DNA of 64,000 nt from Streptomyces xylophagus. GTDB lineage: Bacteria; Actinomycetota; Actinomycetes; Streptomycetales; Streptomycetaceae. Location: positions 62,001-126,000 of the forward strand of contig NZ_JNWO01000018.1 of assembly GCF_000716435.1 (NCBI RefSeq), in the 5' to 3' direction. Of the stretch, positions 34,001 to 43,136 are shown in pieces; position 1 is the stretch's first letter, and each line of letters begins with the position of its first letter. The notes under the pieces are model-generated. The model was not told the DNA's origin and did no database searches. It saw only the letters and a program-made list of their open reading frames with translations. The position numbers and the translations under genes were made by a program.

Positions 34001-34402
34001 GCCGACGATGACCTTCAGGCCGGCCTTCTGGGAGGCCCGCTCCGCCGACTTGTTGAGTTCGGTGACGTCGAACAGCCGCTGGTCGAGCCTGCCGGAGGCG
34101 ACCAACTGGGCCGCGTCGGCGGGTACGACGAGCGTGTGCCCGTCGAGCCTGCGGACCTGAACAGGTATGTGTCCACGGCCCTTTGCCGCCTGCAGGCCCA
34201 CGACCCGGCCCTTGGCGTCGACGGTGACGCGGTCCCCGGTGATCAGGGTGATCTGATGATTCCCCGCGAGCCGGGCCTTCGCGGCGCCGGCCGCACGCTG
34301 CTCGGGCTTCGCCGCCGCCGGGCTGGTCATACCGGCGGCGAGAGCGACGGCCGCGGCCGTGGCGACGGTGGCCGCGCACGCTCTTTTCACTTGTCTGCGC
34401 AA
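31073..34402 (-). CDS. Secreted subtilisin-like serine protease (S8 family), 1109 residues
   Basis: A large exported protease. The signal peptide (about residues 1-31, ending AAAKP) is followed by an inhibitor-like propeptide (to about 205), then the peptidase S8 domain with the complete triad: Asp229 in AVLDTGV, His261 in GHGTHV and Ser438 in GTSMATPHV, with oxyanion Asn357 in AAGN. Residues ~500-1109 form several beta-sandwich domains rich in Thr, Gly and Asp, probably for substrate or wall binding. Similar multidomain subtilases are common in Streptomyces and degrade extracellular protein. It is not a mycosin, as the C-terminal membrane anchor is absent. Confidence 0.95.
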   Translation of the reverse strand: MRRQVKRACAATVATAAAVALAAGMTSPAAAKPEQRAAGAAKARLAGNHQITLITGDRVTVDAKGRVVGLQAAKGRGHIPVQVRRLDGHTLVVPADAAQLVASGRLDQRLFDVTELNKSAERASQKAGLKVIVGYQGAATATKADVRDAGKLRRSLKTLNADAVQTPQKDAPELWAAVTNGDKTASGIAHVWLDGVRKASLDKSVPQIGAPKAWAAGYDGKGVKIAVLDTGVDADHPDLKTQVIESKNFSTAADANDHFGHGTHVASIAAGTGAMSHGKYKGVAPGAKILNGKVLDDNGSGDDSGILAGMEWAAAEGADIVNLSLGGQDTPEIDPLEAEVNKLSAEKGILFAIAAGNEGPQSIGSPGSADAAITVGAVDGNDKLADFSSTGPRVGDGAIKPDVTAPGVDITAAAAPGSVIDKEVGENPPGYLTISGTSMATPHVAGAAAILKQEHPTWGYAELKGALTGSAKGGKYTPFQQGSGRIAVDKAIKQTVIADPVSESFGIQQWPHTDDTPVTKQVTYRNLGTAAVTLKLTVAATNPKGQTAPSGFFKLAKTSVTVPAGGTASVGLTVDTKLGGTLDGAYSAYVTATGGGQSVRTAAAVVREVQSYDVTLKFVNRDGTPAKYYSASLAGISGLGASGYFFPYDASGTVKVRVPKGGYVLDTGIFGDPEDASKGIDWLAQPKLNIAKNTSITIDARTAKPVDITVPDTGAKSAFASPAYSITTPDGGGNSFGWFLDTYDNFHTAHLGPQITDGSLSEQWDAHFTKGDDEQYDTTTAAKVKQLATGYTKHYKASELATVKTHLGAAASGKTGSVAAFGWLPDSFSGSSIGVQQKLPGTRVLHVSTINGVQWELDFEQDSGVDADGFPIADASYSLDSLQNFKGGQTYSRTFNTAVFGPHLDADYGVFRSGNEIAGYVPLFADSQKNPGASLFTSVNTTLYRNGTKVGSNKDPLFGESTFKVPAGNASYKLTTSVIRSVKVAAASTRIDVSWTFSSKKPSGSTVAQLPVSTARFNAVTGLDSRVEAGKKVTFPVTVEGAAAGRNLKSLGVWVSYDYGQTWKKVNVVNGKITVTNPAKGKAISFHAKIADKKGNKSTVSIYNAYYAK

Positions 34403-34681
34403 GACTCCCCCTGGAGCTGAGGTACCGGGCGAATTCCCCGTTCACCCGGCCGGGGGAAAGCTCGCACACACGCGCGTACACCCCCCGGAATACGAAGTAT
34501 GCCGAGGGGTGATCAACCGCTCAAGGGATGAGAGGGGGGTAAGAAAGCGCGTCCGCAGACTGTTACGCGCCCGCACGGACTCCGTTACGCAGTCGCCGGG
34601 TGCAGTCGGCGAGAACTCCGGTACGGAACCGCCGAGTCACCTTTTGGCGCACCGAACTCCCCTGCACAGCCGTCGAGTTGC

Positions 34682-35365
34682 TCAGGCCCCGGCGTTCTCC
34701 TTCACCGTGATCTTCCCCTTGCGGATGGTGGCGAGGCGCGGGGCCTTCTTCGCGATGGCGGAGTCGTGGGTGACCATGATGAAGGTCAGCCCGTGCTCCT
34801 TCCACATGCGCTCCAGTACGTCCATGATCTCGTCGCGCATCGACTCGTCGAGGTTGCCGGTCGGCTCGTCGGCCAGCAGCACCTTGGGCTGCTTGACCAG
34901 GGCGCGGGCGATGGCGACGCGCTGCTGCTGTCCTCCGGACATCTCGCCGGGGAGGTGGCCGAGGCGCTCGCCCAGGCCCACCGAGACGAGCGCGTCCGCT
35001 GCCCGCTGGCGCCGTTCCTTCGTCTTCACGCCGAGCGGTACGAGGGCGGTCTCGACGTTCTCCTGTGCGGTGAGCGTCGGGATCAGGTTGAAGGACTGGA
35101 ACACGAAGCCGATGTTCTCGCTGCGGACCTTGGTGAGCTTGGCCTCGGACAGTTTCGCCAAGTCGACGCCGTCCAGGACGATTTCACCTGCGGTGGGGCG
35201 GTCCAGGGCGCCGATCATCTGGAGCAGGGTGGACTTGCCGCCGCCGGTCGGCCCTTGGATGACCAGGCGGTCGCCGTCGCCGATGGTGAGGTCGATGCCG
35301 TCTAGGGCGTGGACGGTTTCCTTGCCGCGGGAGTAGAGCTTGGTGACGCCTCTTAGTTCGTACAT
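34682..35365 (-). CDS. ABC transporter ATP-binding protein (MacB/LolD family)
   Basis: A 227-residue nucleotide-binding protein: Walker A GPTGGGKST, signature MSGGQQQRVAIARAL, Walker B PKVLLADEPTGNLDE. The LFNLIPTLTAQENVE-like segment (here QSFNLIPTLTAQENVE) is typical of the MacB/LolD family. The ATG at 35365 starts the conserved sequence; the open frame continues upstream through a dispersed repeat. Its partner is the FtsX-type permease 141 bp upstream on the same strand. Such pairs act as mechanotransmission exporters for lipoproteins, peptides or drugs. Confidence 0.93.
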   Translation of the reverse strand: MYELRGVTKLYSRGKETVHALDGIDLTIGDGDRLVIQGPTGGGKSTLLQMIGALDRPTAGEIVLDGVDLAKLSEAKLTKVRSENIGFVFQSFNLIPTLTAQENVETALVPLGVKTKERRQRAADALVSVGLGERLGHLPGEMSGGQQQRVAIARALVKQPKVLLADEPTGNLDESMRDEIMDVLERMWKEHGLTFIMVTHDSAIAKKAPRLATIRKGKITVKENAGA

Positions 35366-35414
35366 GGTGCAACTCCTGGAGAAGTAAAGGGGGTTGGGCG
35401 CCGTCAGTCGTCTG

Positions 35415-35495
35415 CGGGTCCGTCGTGGCTGGTCGCGCAGTTCCCCGCGCCCCTTCAGGGCGCTGCAGTACCGCTGACTACCACGACGGACCCGC
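35415..35495. repeat. Dispersed intergenic palindrome, half-copy of type 1
   Basis: GCGGGTCCGTCGTGG (35415-35429) and CCACGACGGACCCGC (35481-35495) are perfect inverted arms. Inside the left half lies the type 1 core (35429-35455, containing CGCGCAGTTCCCCGCGCCCC), but its complementary inner arm is missing. It sits between the permease and ATPase genes of one transporter, so it is transcribed with them. Confidence 0.75.
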
Positions 35496-35506
35496 ATCGG
35501 TGTTGG

Positions 35507-36982
35507 CTACTCGACTCGGCGTAGAGCGTCCGCCGGGCGGAGTCGCGACGCTCGCCAGCCGCCGAAGGCTCCGGCGATCAGGCCGCCGGCCACGGCGAGG
35601 CCCACCGCGAGGGCGATGGTGGTGGCGTTGACGGGTGCGGTGAGGGCGACGTCGAGCGTCTTGGCCGCGGCCTGCCGGCCGGGACCGCCGAAGCCGCCTC
35701 CACCGCCACCGCCGCCGGGACCGCCCCCGTTGCCGCCGCCGCCCGTGCTCCCGAGGGAGGCCGACAGGGTCGGGCTGATCGCGGTCACGACGTACGCGCC
35801 CGCCAGGCCGAGCGCGATGCCGAGGACGCCGCCGACCAGACCGTTGACGACGGCCTCGCCGACCACCTGCCGGGTCACCCGGCCCGACTTCCAGCCGAGC
35901 GCCTTCAGCGTGCCGAACTCACGCACCCGGCGCGAGACCGCCGAGGAGGTGAGCAGACCGGCGACCAGGAACGCGGCGATCAGGACCGCGATCGACAGCC
36001 ACTTGCCGACGCTGGTGGCGAGGGAGGAGGCGGTGGACAGGGACCCGGAGACGGTGTCGGCCAGGTCGGCGGACGTGGTGACCGTCGTACCGGAGACATT
36101 GCTCGTGATGGTCTTCTTGACCGCCGAGATCTGCTTGGAGTCGGTCGCCTTGACGTAGATCGTGGTGACCTTGTTCTTGTCACCGCTCAGGGTCTGCGCC
36201 TGCGTCAGCGGGATGTACAGGTTGGCCGCCGCGTCACCGCTGGTCGCGGTGGCGATGCCGATGAGCTTGTACTTGACGCTCTTGATGGTGACGGTGGAGC
36301 CGACCTTGAGCTTCTTCTCCTTGGCGTACGCCGAGTCGGCGACGACGACCTTGGCGTTGGTCTCGGCGGTGGTGAAGGTACGGCCGCTGGTGATCTTCGA
36401 GGAGGTCAGCGGGCCGAGCGCGGGCTTGGTGACGTCGGTGCCGTAGACCGAGTACGAGTTGATGTTGAAGTTGGCGCCGCCACCGGTGACTTCGCCCTGC
36501 GGCGCGCCGGTGCCACCGCCGCGGTTGCCGCCGCTTCCGGTGCCGCTCCCCTGGTTCTGCTGGAACTGGCCGCGGGTGAACTGCCCGTCGACCTTGACGA
36601 CGTTGAGGCTGAGCCCGCCAACGGCGTCGGAGACGCCCTTCTGCCCCGCCACCTTGCTGACGGTGGTGGAGGCCAGGGTGGTGAAGCCCTGGACCATGAC
36701 GCGGTCACTGCTCTGCGTCTTGCTGTCGTCGTTGTTGTTGGCGTCGAACTGGAACCGCGGCTGCTGCGAGCTGCTGGTGGTGGGCGTGGCCGCCTTGGTG
36801 ACGGTCATGTCCGTACCGAGTCCGTACAGCGACTGGAGGACCTTGTCCTGCGCCTTCCCCATGCCGGAGGACACGGAGTTGACCACGATGACCAGCGCGA
36901 TGCCCAGAGCGAGGCCGGAGGCGACGACGAGGGCCGCTTTTCTGCGGCGGCGCAACTCGCGCCTCAGGTAGGTGAAGAACAT
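35507..36982 (-). CDS. FtsX-like permease (MacB-type) of an ABC exporter
   Basis: A 491-residue membrane protein. One N-terminal helix (about residues 18-38) precedes a large extracytoplasmic domain (about 40-330), and then three helices form the FtsX domain (RRVREFGTLKALGWKSGRVTRQ is the cytoplasmic coupling segment). The loop between the second and last helices contains a run of glycines (about 25 residues, mostly Gly with Pro), much longer than typical. The external domain also has an Asn/Gly/Thr-rich insertion. Start at the ATG 36982; the open frame further upstream is antisense to the next operon. It pairs with the ATPase at 34682. Confidence 0.92.
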   Translation of the reverse strand: MFFTYLRRELRRRRKAALVVASGLALGIALVIVVNSVSSGMGKAQDKVLQSLYGLGTDMTVTKAATPTTSSSQQPRFQFDANNNDDSKTQSSDRVMVQGFTTLASTTVSKVAGQKGVSDAVGGLSLNVVKVDGQFTRGQFQQNQGSGTGSGGNRGGGTGAPQGEVTGGGANFNINSYSVYGTDVTKPALGPLTSSKITSGRTFTTAETNAKVVVADSAYAKEKKLKVGSTVTIKSVKYKLIGIATATSGDAAANLYIPLTQAQTLSGDKNKVTTIYVKATDSKQISAVKKTITSNVSGTTVTTSADLADTVSGSLSTASSLATSVGKWLSIAVLIAAFLVAGLLTSSAVSRRVREFGTLKALGWKSGRVTRQVVGEAVVNGLVGGVLGIALGLAGAYVVTAISPTLSASLGSTGGGGNGGGPGGGGGGGGFGGPGRQAAAKTLDVALTAPVNATTIALAVGLAVAGGLIAGAFGGWRASRLRPADALRRVE

Positions 36983-37191
36983 GGCCCGCAAGCTAGGTAC
37001 AGCGCGTGATGATGCCATAAGGCCGACATAAGAGAACGATGAGAAGGCTGTCCGTGGGCAAGGAGTGAGCAGGCGCGGGGCTGTCAACGGGGGTGAGAAA
37101 TGGCGGCTTCTGCGGTGTTTGCGCAGTCGTCCGGAAGGTGTCGGCGTGTGCGCGTTGCGGTGCCCGATGTGCTGGTGTGATGATTTCCCCC

Positions 37192-37722
37192 ATGTCTGAT
37201 CGCGGGGGAAGCGGCAAGGGAGACGGCGGGGAGGCCGGGGACATACGACGGTCCCGGCTGTCGGACTACGCGGAGATGAGCGGGGCGGAGACGGGCGAGG
37301 CGGAGGCGCCTCCTGCCCCCATCCCCACCCCTGACCCCGAGCCTCTGAGCAGCGATGTTGCCGCGCGCGGCCGACACGAATTCGCCGTACTGCTGGGCGA
37401 GTTCCGCCGTACGGCCGTGCTGGTCCCCCTCGGCCCGGACGACGCACCGCTCGTCGCCGATTTCGGCGGAATCCGATGGATCTACGCGTTTTCGAACGAG
37501 TCGGCGCTGGCCCGGTTCGCGATCGCGAGGGGTGAAGGCGGGCGGGAGTGGCCGTATCAACGGCTGCTGGGAGCCAGGTTGTTGGACGCGGCGGTGCCCG
37601 CTGTGAGTGTGCCGTGCGGAGTGGCACTGGATGTGGGCACCGAGGGCGAGGGAGTGCTGTTTCCGCCGGTGACGGGGATCGTGCCGGAGGCGGCGGCGGT
37701 GGACGCGGAGGTACGGGGATGA
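37192..37722 (+). CDS. SseB-like N-terminal domain protein, first gene of the RHS operon
   Basis: A 176-residue protein. After a ~60-residue disordered Gly-Ser-Pro-rich start, the domain EFAVLLGEFRRTAVLVPLG, then WIYAFSNESALARFA, resembles the SseB N-terminal fold common in actinobacteria beside RHS and WXG genes. The ATG at 37192 is favoured; GTG or ATG codons further upstream exist. It overlaps the following gene by four bases (ATGA), so it is translationally coupled. Its role in the toxin operon is not known; it may be a chaperone or adaptor. Confidence 0.7.
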   Translation: MSDRGGSGKGDGGEAGDIRRSRLSDYAEMSGAETGEAEAPPAPIPTPDPEPLSSDVAARGRHEFAVLLGEFRRTAVLVPLGPDDAPLVADFGGIRWIYAFSNESALARFAIARGEGGREWPYQRLLGARLLDAAVPAVSVPCGVALDVGTEGEGVLFPPVTGIVPEAAAVDAEVRG

Positions 37723-38414
37723 GCGGTACGGGGACGAGCGGGGACACCGGCGAGAACATCGAGGCGGCCGGGCTCGACGAGATCGCGCAGGGGATCACGC
37801 TGGCGCTGGGCGAGTTGAAGGAGCTGGGCGTCGACAGCCTGGCGGGGGCGGGCCGGGGCTTCGCCGAACTCGGCCTGTCCGGCATGGAGTTGGGCCACGA
37901 CGAACTGCTCTCGCAATTCACGTCGTTCTGCGAACGCTGGGAGTGGGGTGTGCGGTCGCTGGTGAACGAGGGCAACAACTTCGCGGCGGGCGTGGGACTT
38001 TCGGCGGGCACGCTGTACGAGACGGACCAGTACGTCGAGGGCACGATGAAGATCGTCGTGAACGCGGGGATCGGCAACCCGTACGCGACGGAGGACGAGG
38101 TCACCCGGCAGAGTTGGGGCGACCTGGTGCGCAACAACGAGTACACGGGCGGCGTGGACTACAGCACCGCGTCGATGGCGGAGGCGCTGGCCAACAGCGA
38201 TCAGGCCTACAAGGACGCGGCGAGGGATGTGCTGACCTCGCACACGATCGGCCCGTTGGGGTTGAACCCGGCGAACGTGGCGATGGCGGCCGGGCTGAGC
38301 GAAGACCAGTACAACGACGCCCTCGACGGCCCGTTGGGCCCGTCACCGGAGGAGCGAGCGAAGGCGGCGGAGGCGGCACAGCAACAGTCCCGGCAGGGCG
38401 GGGACGCGGGCTGA
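37719..38414 (+). CDS. WXG100-superfamily-like helical protein of the RHS operon
   Basis: A 231-residue protein, mainly helical, with no signal peptide. The segment FTSFCERWEWGVRSLVNEGNNFAAGVGLSAG contains a W-x-W-G turn and a helical hairpin pattern seen in ESX-type substrate partners. It is coupled on both sides by overlapping start/stop codons (ATGA at 37719, TGATG at 38412). Position directly before the RHS toxin suggests that it escorts the toxin through a type VII-like secretion route. A C-terminal Gln/Ala-rich tail ends it. Confidence 0.65.
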   Translation: MSGTGTSGDTGENIEAAGLDEIAQGITLALGELKELGVDSLAGAGRGFAELGLSGMELGHDELLSQFTSFCERWEWGVRSLVNEGNNFAAGVGLSAGTLYETDQYVEGTMKIVVNAGIGNPYATEDEVTRQSWGDLVRNNEYTGGVDYSTASMAEALANSDQAYKDAARDVLTSHTIGPLGLNPANVAMAAGLSEDQYNDALDGPLGPSPEERAKAAEAAQQQSRQGGDAG

Positions 38415-41400
38415 TGGGGTTCGACGATCTGGTCAACTCCGGTCTGGGCAAGGTCGGCGACGTGGTCGACGCGGGCAAGAAACTGGTCGGCGAGGGCGTC
38501 GACAAGGGCACCGATCTCCTCGGGAAGGGCCTGGACCAGGTCGGCGCCCACCGCTACGCCGACGCGGTGGAGAACGCCGGCGACAGGATCGCCTCGCAGC
38601 TCGGCGCCACACCGGACGAGAAACAACTCGGCGACACCGACCTGCCGTCCGACCTGGTCCACGGCGACCCGAAGGCGATCAGGGCGGCGGCCAAGCACCT
38701 CACGGACTTCTACACGGCGTTCGACAAGGTCGGCGACGGCATGCGGAGGCTGGACTCGTCCTCCTGGCAGGGCGAGGCGGCGAACGCCTTCCGCGAGAAG
38801 TTCGCGATGCACCCCACGAGGTGGCTCCAGGCGGCGGACGCCTGCGACGCGGCGGGCAGGGCGCTGTCGTCGTACGCGGACACGGTGGAGTGGGCGCAGG
38901 GGCAGGCGCGGGACGCGATCGACCTGTACGGGCCGGGGAAGCGGGCGTCGGACGCGTACAAGGCGGACCTGAAGAAGGACGACGGGGGCAAGAAGCCGTC
39001 GACGGACCCGGGCGCGGCCGCCGTGCAACGCGCCCACGAGATCCTGAACGAGGCCCGCCGCCAACGCGACGAGGCGGGCCGTACGGCGGCGAGCGCGGTC
39101 CGCAAGGCCCTGGCCCACGCCCCCGCCGAGCCACCCCCGCTCACCCAGCTGAAGGTGGACGCGCTCGACGGCTACCAGGCCGTCAACACGGAGATCCTGC
39201 ACTTCGACGCCGGGGTGGTGAAGGGCACGGCAGGCATCCTGAACTTCGCCCGCGGCCTCAACCCCACGGACCCGTACAACCTGACCCACCCCGCCGCGTA
39301 CTTCCAGAACGTCAACATGACCCTGGCGGGCCTCGTCTCCACGGGCGCGCATCCCGAGCGGGCCGCGAAGACAATGCTGGACGACTTCATGAGGGACCCG
39401 TCGGAGGGGACGGGGCGACTGCTGCCGAACCTGTTCGGGGACGGGGCGGGGCTGGAGGCGGCGTTCGGACGGGCCGCGCTCAAGGAGGGCATGGAAAGCG
39501 CGGTCGAGACGGGGATCCAGCGGACCGCGAAGGACGCGGCCGGGGAGTCGGCGGGCGCCGGACGCAAGGGCGCGACGGAGAACCCCGAGGCCACCAGTCG
39601 GCGACCGGACGAGACGGTCTGCGAAAAGGACCCCGTCGACGTCGCCACGGGCCACATGGTGCTGCCCCAGACCGACCTCTCCCTGCCGGGTTCGCTGCCG
39701 CTGGTCCTCAAGCGCTCGTTCAACTCGGCCTATCGTTCCGGCCGTTGGTTCGGTCCCACGTGGTCGTCCACGCTCGACCAACGTCTGGAGATCGACTCCG
39801 AGGGCATCGTCCTCATCGCCGAGGACGGCCTGCTGCTGGCCTACCCGCACCCGGCACCGGGTCTGCCCACCCTCCCCGGCCACGGCCCGCGTTGGCCGCT
39901 GAGCCGCGAGGACGGCGGCTACACGGTCACGGACCCGGAAACCCGCAGGGTCTGGCATTTCACCGACCGCACCGACGACTTGGCGGTCCTGGAACAGATA
40001 GACGACCGCAACGGCAACTGGATCACCTTCGCGTACGACACCGACGGCACCCCGCTCGGAATCGCCCACAGTGGCGGCTACGAGCTGAAGCTCACCACCG
40101 ATCAGGGCCGAATAACCGCCCTGCATCTGGCAGATGCGGCAAGCGACGGCTCGGACCAGGAGATCCTCCGCTACGGCTACACCGACGGCCATCTCACCGA
40201 GGTGACCAACTCATCAGGGCGTCCACTCCGCTTCGGCTGCGACGAACACGGCCGCATCACGTCCTGGACGGACACCAACAGCAGCCGCTTCGACTACGTC
40301 TACGACGACCGGGACCGCTGCACCTCCCAGTCGGGCGTCGCAGGCCACCTGCGCTCCACCTTCACCTACGACACGACCGACCCGGACACGGGACATCAAG
40401 TCACCACCATCACCGACTCGTTCGGCCACACGGCCCGGTATGTGATCAACGACCGCGCACAGGTGACCGCCGAGATCGACGAGACCGGATCGGTCACCCG
40501 CTACCAACGCGACCGCCACAACCGCCTCCTCTCCCTGACGGACCCCCTCGGCCACACCACCGCCCTCCACTACGACGAGACCGGCAACCTGCTCACGGTC
40601 ACCCGCCCCGACGGGCGCGAGACACGAGCCGAGTACAACGAACTCGGCCTGCCGGTAAGAGTGGTGAACCCGGACGGCACGGTGGTCCGCCAGACGTACG
40701 ACGAACGGGGCAACCGCACGTCGGTGACCGACGCGACCGGCCACACCACCCACTTCGCCTACGACGATGCCGGCCACCTCACGACGGTGACCGACCCCTT
40801 CGGCCGGACCTCGACCGTCCTCTGCGACCGCACCGGCCTCCCGCTGGAGATCACGGACCCGCTCGGCGGGGTCACCCGCTACGAACGTGACGGTTTCGGC
40901 AGAACTGTCACACTCACCGACGCACTGGGAGCGACGACCCGCCTGGAGTGGACGCCCGAGGGCCACCTGTCCCGCCGCACGGCACCGGACGGCACCGCGG
41001 AGTCCTGGACCTACGACGGCGAGGGCAACTGCACAAGCCACACGGACCCGTTGGGCGGGACCTCCCGCTTCGAGTACACGCACTTCGACCTGTTGACGTC
41101 GCGCACGGGCCCGGACGGAGTGCGCCACGAGTTCACCCACGACAAGGAACTCAACCTCACCCGGGTCACCAACCCGCAAGGCCTGAGCTGGAGTTACGAC
41201 TACGACCCGGCAGGCCGCCTGGTCGCGGAGACGGACTTCGACGACCGCACCCTCACCTACACCCACGACACGGCGGGCCGCCTGACCACCCGCACGAACA
41301 CCCTCGGCCAGACGATCGAGTTCGAGCGCAACGCACTGGGCCAGGTGATCCGCAAGAACGCGGCCGGCCAAGTCACCACGTACGCCTACGACATGACGGA

Positions 41401-43120
41401 CGGGCTGGCCCAGGCAACCGGCCAGGACACCACACTGACCGTGCTCCGCGACCGCCACGGCCGAGTCCGCTCGGAGACGGTCGACGGCCGCGAACTGACG
41501 TACACGTACGACGAGTTCGGCCGCCGCACGGCCCGTACAACCCCGTCCGGCGCGACCACGACGTGGACGTACGACGACTCCGGCCGCCGCACCGGCATGA
41601 CGGCCTCGGGCCGCTCGATCGACTTCACGTACGACGGGGTGGGCCGTGAACTGGCCCGCCAGGTGGGCCAGATGCTCACGCTGGAGCACACCTTCGACGC
41701 GGTCGGCCGCCTGACAACTCAGTCGGTCACGGGCTCAGCCGGCCGCTCCCTCCAGCACCGCGCCTACACCTACCGAGCCGACGGCAACCTCACCGCGATC
41801 GACGACCAGCTCTCCGGCACCCGCCGCTTCGACCTGGACGCGGCGGGCCGCGTAACAGCGGTCCACGCGGCGAACTGGACCGAGACATACGCGTACGACG
41901 AGGCGGGCAACCAGACGCAAGCACAATGGCCGACGGGACACCCGGGCCAGGAGGCGACAGGCGACCGCTCCTACACGGGCACCCGCATCACTCGCGCCGG
42001 CAACGTCCGCTACGAACACGACGCGCTGGGCCGGACCACTCTCCGCCAGAAACCCCGCCTGTCCCGCAAGCCGGACACGTGGCGCTACGAGTGGGACGCG
42101 GAAGACCGCCTCACCCAGGTGACCACCCCGGACGGCACGCGCTGGCGCTACAGGTACGACCCGCTCGGCCGCCGTACGGCGAAGTTCCGACTGTCCGACG
42201 ACGGCGAAGCGGTCGAGGAGAGGGTGACGTTCGCCTGGGACGGCACGACCCTCTGCGAACAGACCACCACGTCCCCGGCCCTCCCCAACCCGGTCACCCT
42301 CACGTGGGACCACCAGGACCTGCGCCCCATCGCCCAAACAGAACGCATCACGGCCGCGGACGCCCCCCAACAGGAGATCGACTCCCGCTTCTTCGCGATA
42401 GTCACCGACCTGGTAGGCACCCCCACCGAACTCATCGACGAACAGGGCGACATCGCCTGGCACACCCGCAGCACCTTGTGGGGCACGACAGCCTGGGCGG
42501 CCAACAGCACCGCCTACACGCCGCTCCGCTTCCCGGGGCAGTACTTCGACCCCGAAACCGGCCTCCACTACAACTACTTCCGCTATTACGACCCGGAAAC
42601 CGCTCGCTATGTGACTCCGGACCCTTTGGGTTTGACGCCTGCCCCCAACCCGTCACTTTACGTTGACAACCCTCATACGTGGAGCGATCCAACCGGCCTT
42701 GCACCTGAAGAATGCAAAAATACCGTCACCGGGTACCGGAAACAGACGGATCACCCGATGAGCAAACGCATCCACATTGGGGAAGACGGGAAAGTAACCA
42801 TAACAGGCAAGGGGGCATTGTATGTGAATCTGAGCGGAGACGTAGGCCATACACTCCGCTTCCGCGGCGAGAGCGGACAGATTGTGGAGTTCCAAGTCTC
42901 CGACGACTTCCGGGAGAAAATAAGGCGAACCGCCGTACCTCAGAAGCAGCCCGATGGCCTCGGATTCTCCAAGGATGAATGGAAGCAAATGAAGAAGATA
43001 TCTCCGGAGATATCCGATCCGACCATGGGGGACGATCTGTACGGCATCCCGTCCAGCATGCTGGACGAGTTCAGGGAAGAAGTGTCAAAGTACCCTGGAC
43101 GAATAGTGCAGGAAGGCTGA
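38414..43120 (+). CDS. RHS-repeat polymorphic toxin with N-terminal WXG-type domain
   Basis: A 1568-residue protein. Residues ~1-180 form a WXG100-like helical module (LDSSSWQGEAANAFREKF, with the W-x-G turn), which indicates type VII-like export; a helical linker follows to ~400. DUF6531 begins near 406 (DPVDVATGHMVLPQTDLSLP). The RHS/YD repeats run from ~470 to ~1370 and build the cocoon. The core cleavage region has FDPETGLHYNYFRYYDPETA and RYVTPDPLGL (~1376-1410), ending DPTGLAP near 1430. The last ~137 residues are the variable toxin, in DNA of clearly lower GC. I cannot assign the toxin family. The immunity candidate starts 16 bp downstream. Confidence 0.93.
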   Translation: MGFDDLVNSGLGKVGDVVDAGKKLVGEGVDKGTDLLGKGLDQVGAHRYADAVENAGDRIASQLGATPDEKQLGDTDLPSDLVHGDPKAIRAAAKHLTDFYTAFDKVGDGMRRLDSSSWQGEAANAFREKFAMHPTRWLQAADACDAAGRALSSYADTVEWAQGQARDAIDLYGPGKRASDAYKADLKKDDGGKKPSTDPGAAAVQRAHEILNEARRQRDEAGRTAASAVRKALAHAPAEPPPLTQLKVDALDGYQAVNTEILHFDAGVVKGTAGILNFARGLNPTDPYNLTHPAAYFQNVNMTLAGLVSTGAHPERAAKTMLDDFMRDPSEGTGRLLPNLFGDGAGLEAAFGRAALKEGMESAVETGIQRTAKDAAGESAGAGRKGATENPEATSRRPDETVCEKDPVDVATGHMVLPQTDLSLPGSLPLVLKRSFNSAYRSGRWFGPTWSSTLDQRLEIDSEGIVLIAEDGLLLAYPHPAPGLPTLPGHGPRWPLSREDGGYTVTDPETRRVWHFTDRTDDLAVLEQIDDRNGNWITFAYDTDGTPLGIAHSGGYELKLTTDQGRITALHLADAASDGSDQEILRYGYTDGHLTEVTNSSGRPLRFGCDEHGRITSWTDTNSSRFDYVYDDRDRCTSQSGVAGHLRSTFTYDTTDPDTGHQVTTITDSFGHTARYVINDRAQVTAEIDETGSVTRYQRDRHNRLLSLTDPLGHTTALHYDETGNLLTVTRPDGRETRAEYNELGLPVRVVNPDGTVVRQTYDERGNRTSVTDATGHTTHFAYDDAGHLTTVTDPFGRTSTVLCDRTGLPLEITDPLGGVTRYERDGFGRTVTLTDALGATTRLEWTPEGHLSRRTAPDGTAESWTYDGEGNCTSHTDPLGGTSRFEYTHFDLLTSRTGPDGVRHEFTHDKELNLTRVTNPQGLSWSYDYDPAGRLVAETDFDDRTLTYTHDTAGRLTTRTNTLGQTIEFERNALGQVIRKNAAGQVTTYAYDMTDGLAQATGQDTTLTVLRDRHGRVRSETVDGRELTYTYDEFGRRTARTTPSGATTTWTYDDSGRRTGMTASGRSIDFTYDGVGRELARQVGQMLTLEHTFDAVGRLTTQSVTGSAGRSLQHRAYTYRADGNLTAIDDQLSGTRRFDLDAAGRVTAVHAANWTETYAYDEAGNQTQAQWPTGHPGQEATGDRSYTGTRITRAGNVRYEHDALGRTTLRQKPRLSRKPDTWRYEWDAEDRLTQVTTPDGTRWRYRYDPLGRRTAKFRLSDDGEAVEERVTFAWDGTTLCEQTTTSPALPNPVTLTWDHQDLRPIAQTERITAADAPQQEIDSRFFAIVTDLVGTPTELIDEQGDIAWHTRSTLWGTTAWAANSTAYTPLRFPGQYFDPETGLHYNYFRYYDPETARYVTPDPLGLTPAPNPSLYVDNPHTWSDPTGLAPEECKNTVTGYRKQTDHPMSKRIHIGEDGKVTITGKGALYVNLSGDVGHTLRFRGESGQIVEFQVSDDFREKIRRTAVPQKQPDGLGFSKDEWKQMKKISPEISDPTMGDDLYGIPSSMLDEFREEVSKYPGRIVQEG

Positions 43121-43136
43121 CGAGGGGCGCGTTGAC

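Noticed and set aside
29247..34402. A complete ESX (type VII) secretion locus
   Set aside because: Only an EccA-like ATPase is present; the serine protease lacks the C-terminal membrane anchor of mycosins and no EccB-E genes are seen.
36983..38146. Upstream extension of the FtsX permease frame on the minus strand
   Set aside because: The extension is antisense to the SseB-like and WXG-like genes and has no homology; the ATG at 36982 begins the conserved N-terminus.
40214..41689. 491-codon minus-strand frame within the RHS gene
   Set aside because: Antisense shadow of the YD repeats; the repetitive Val-Ala-Gly-Arg sequence reflects the repeats on the other strand.
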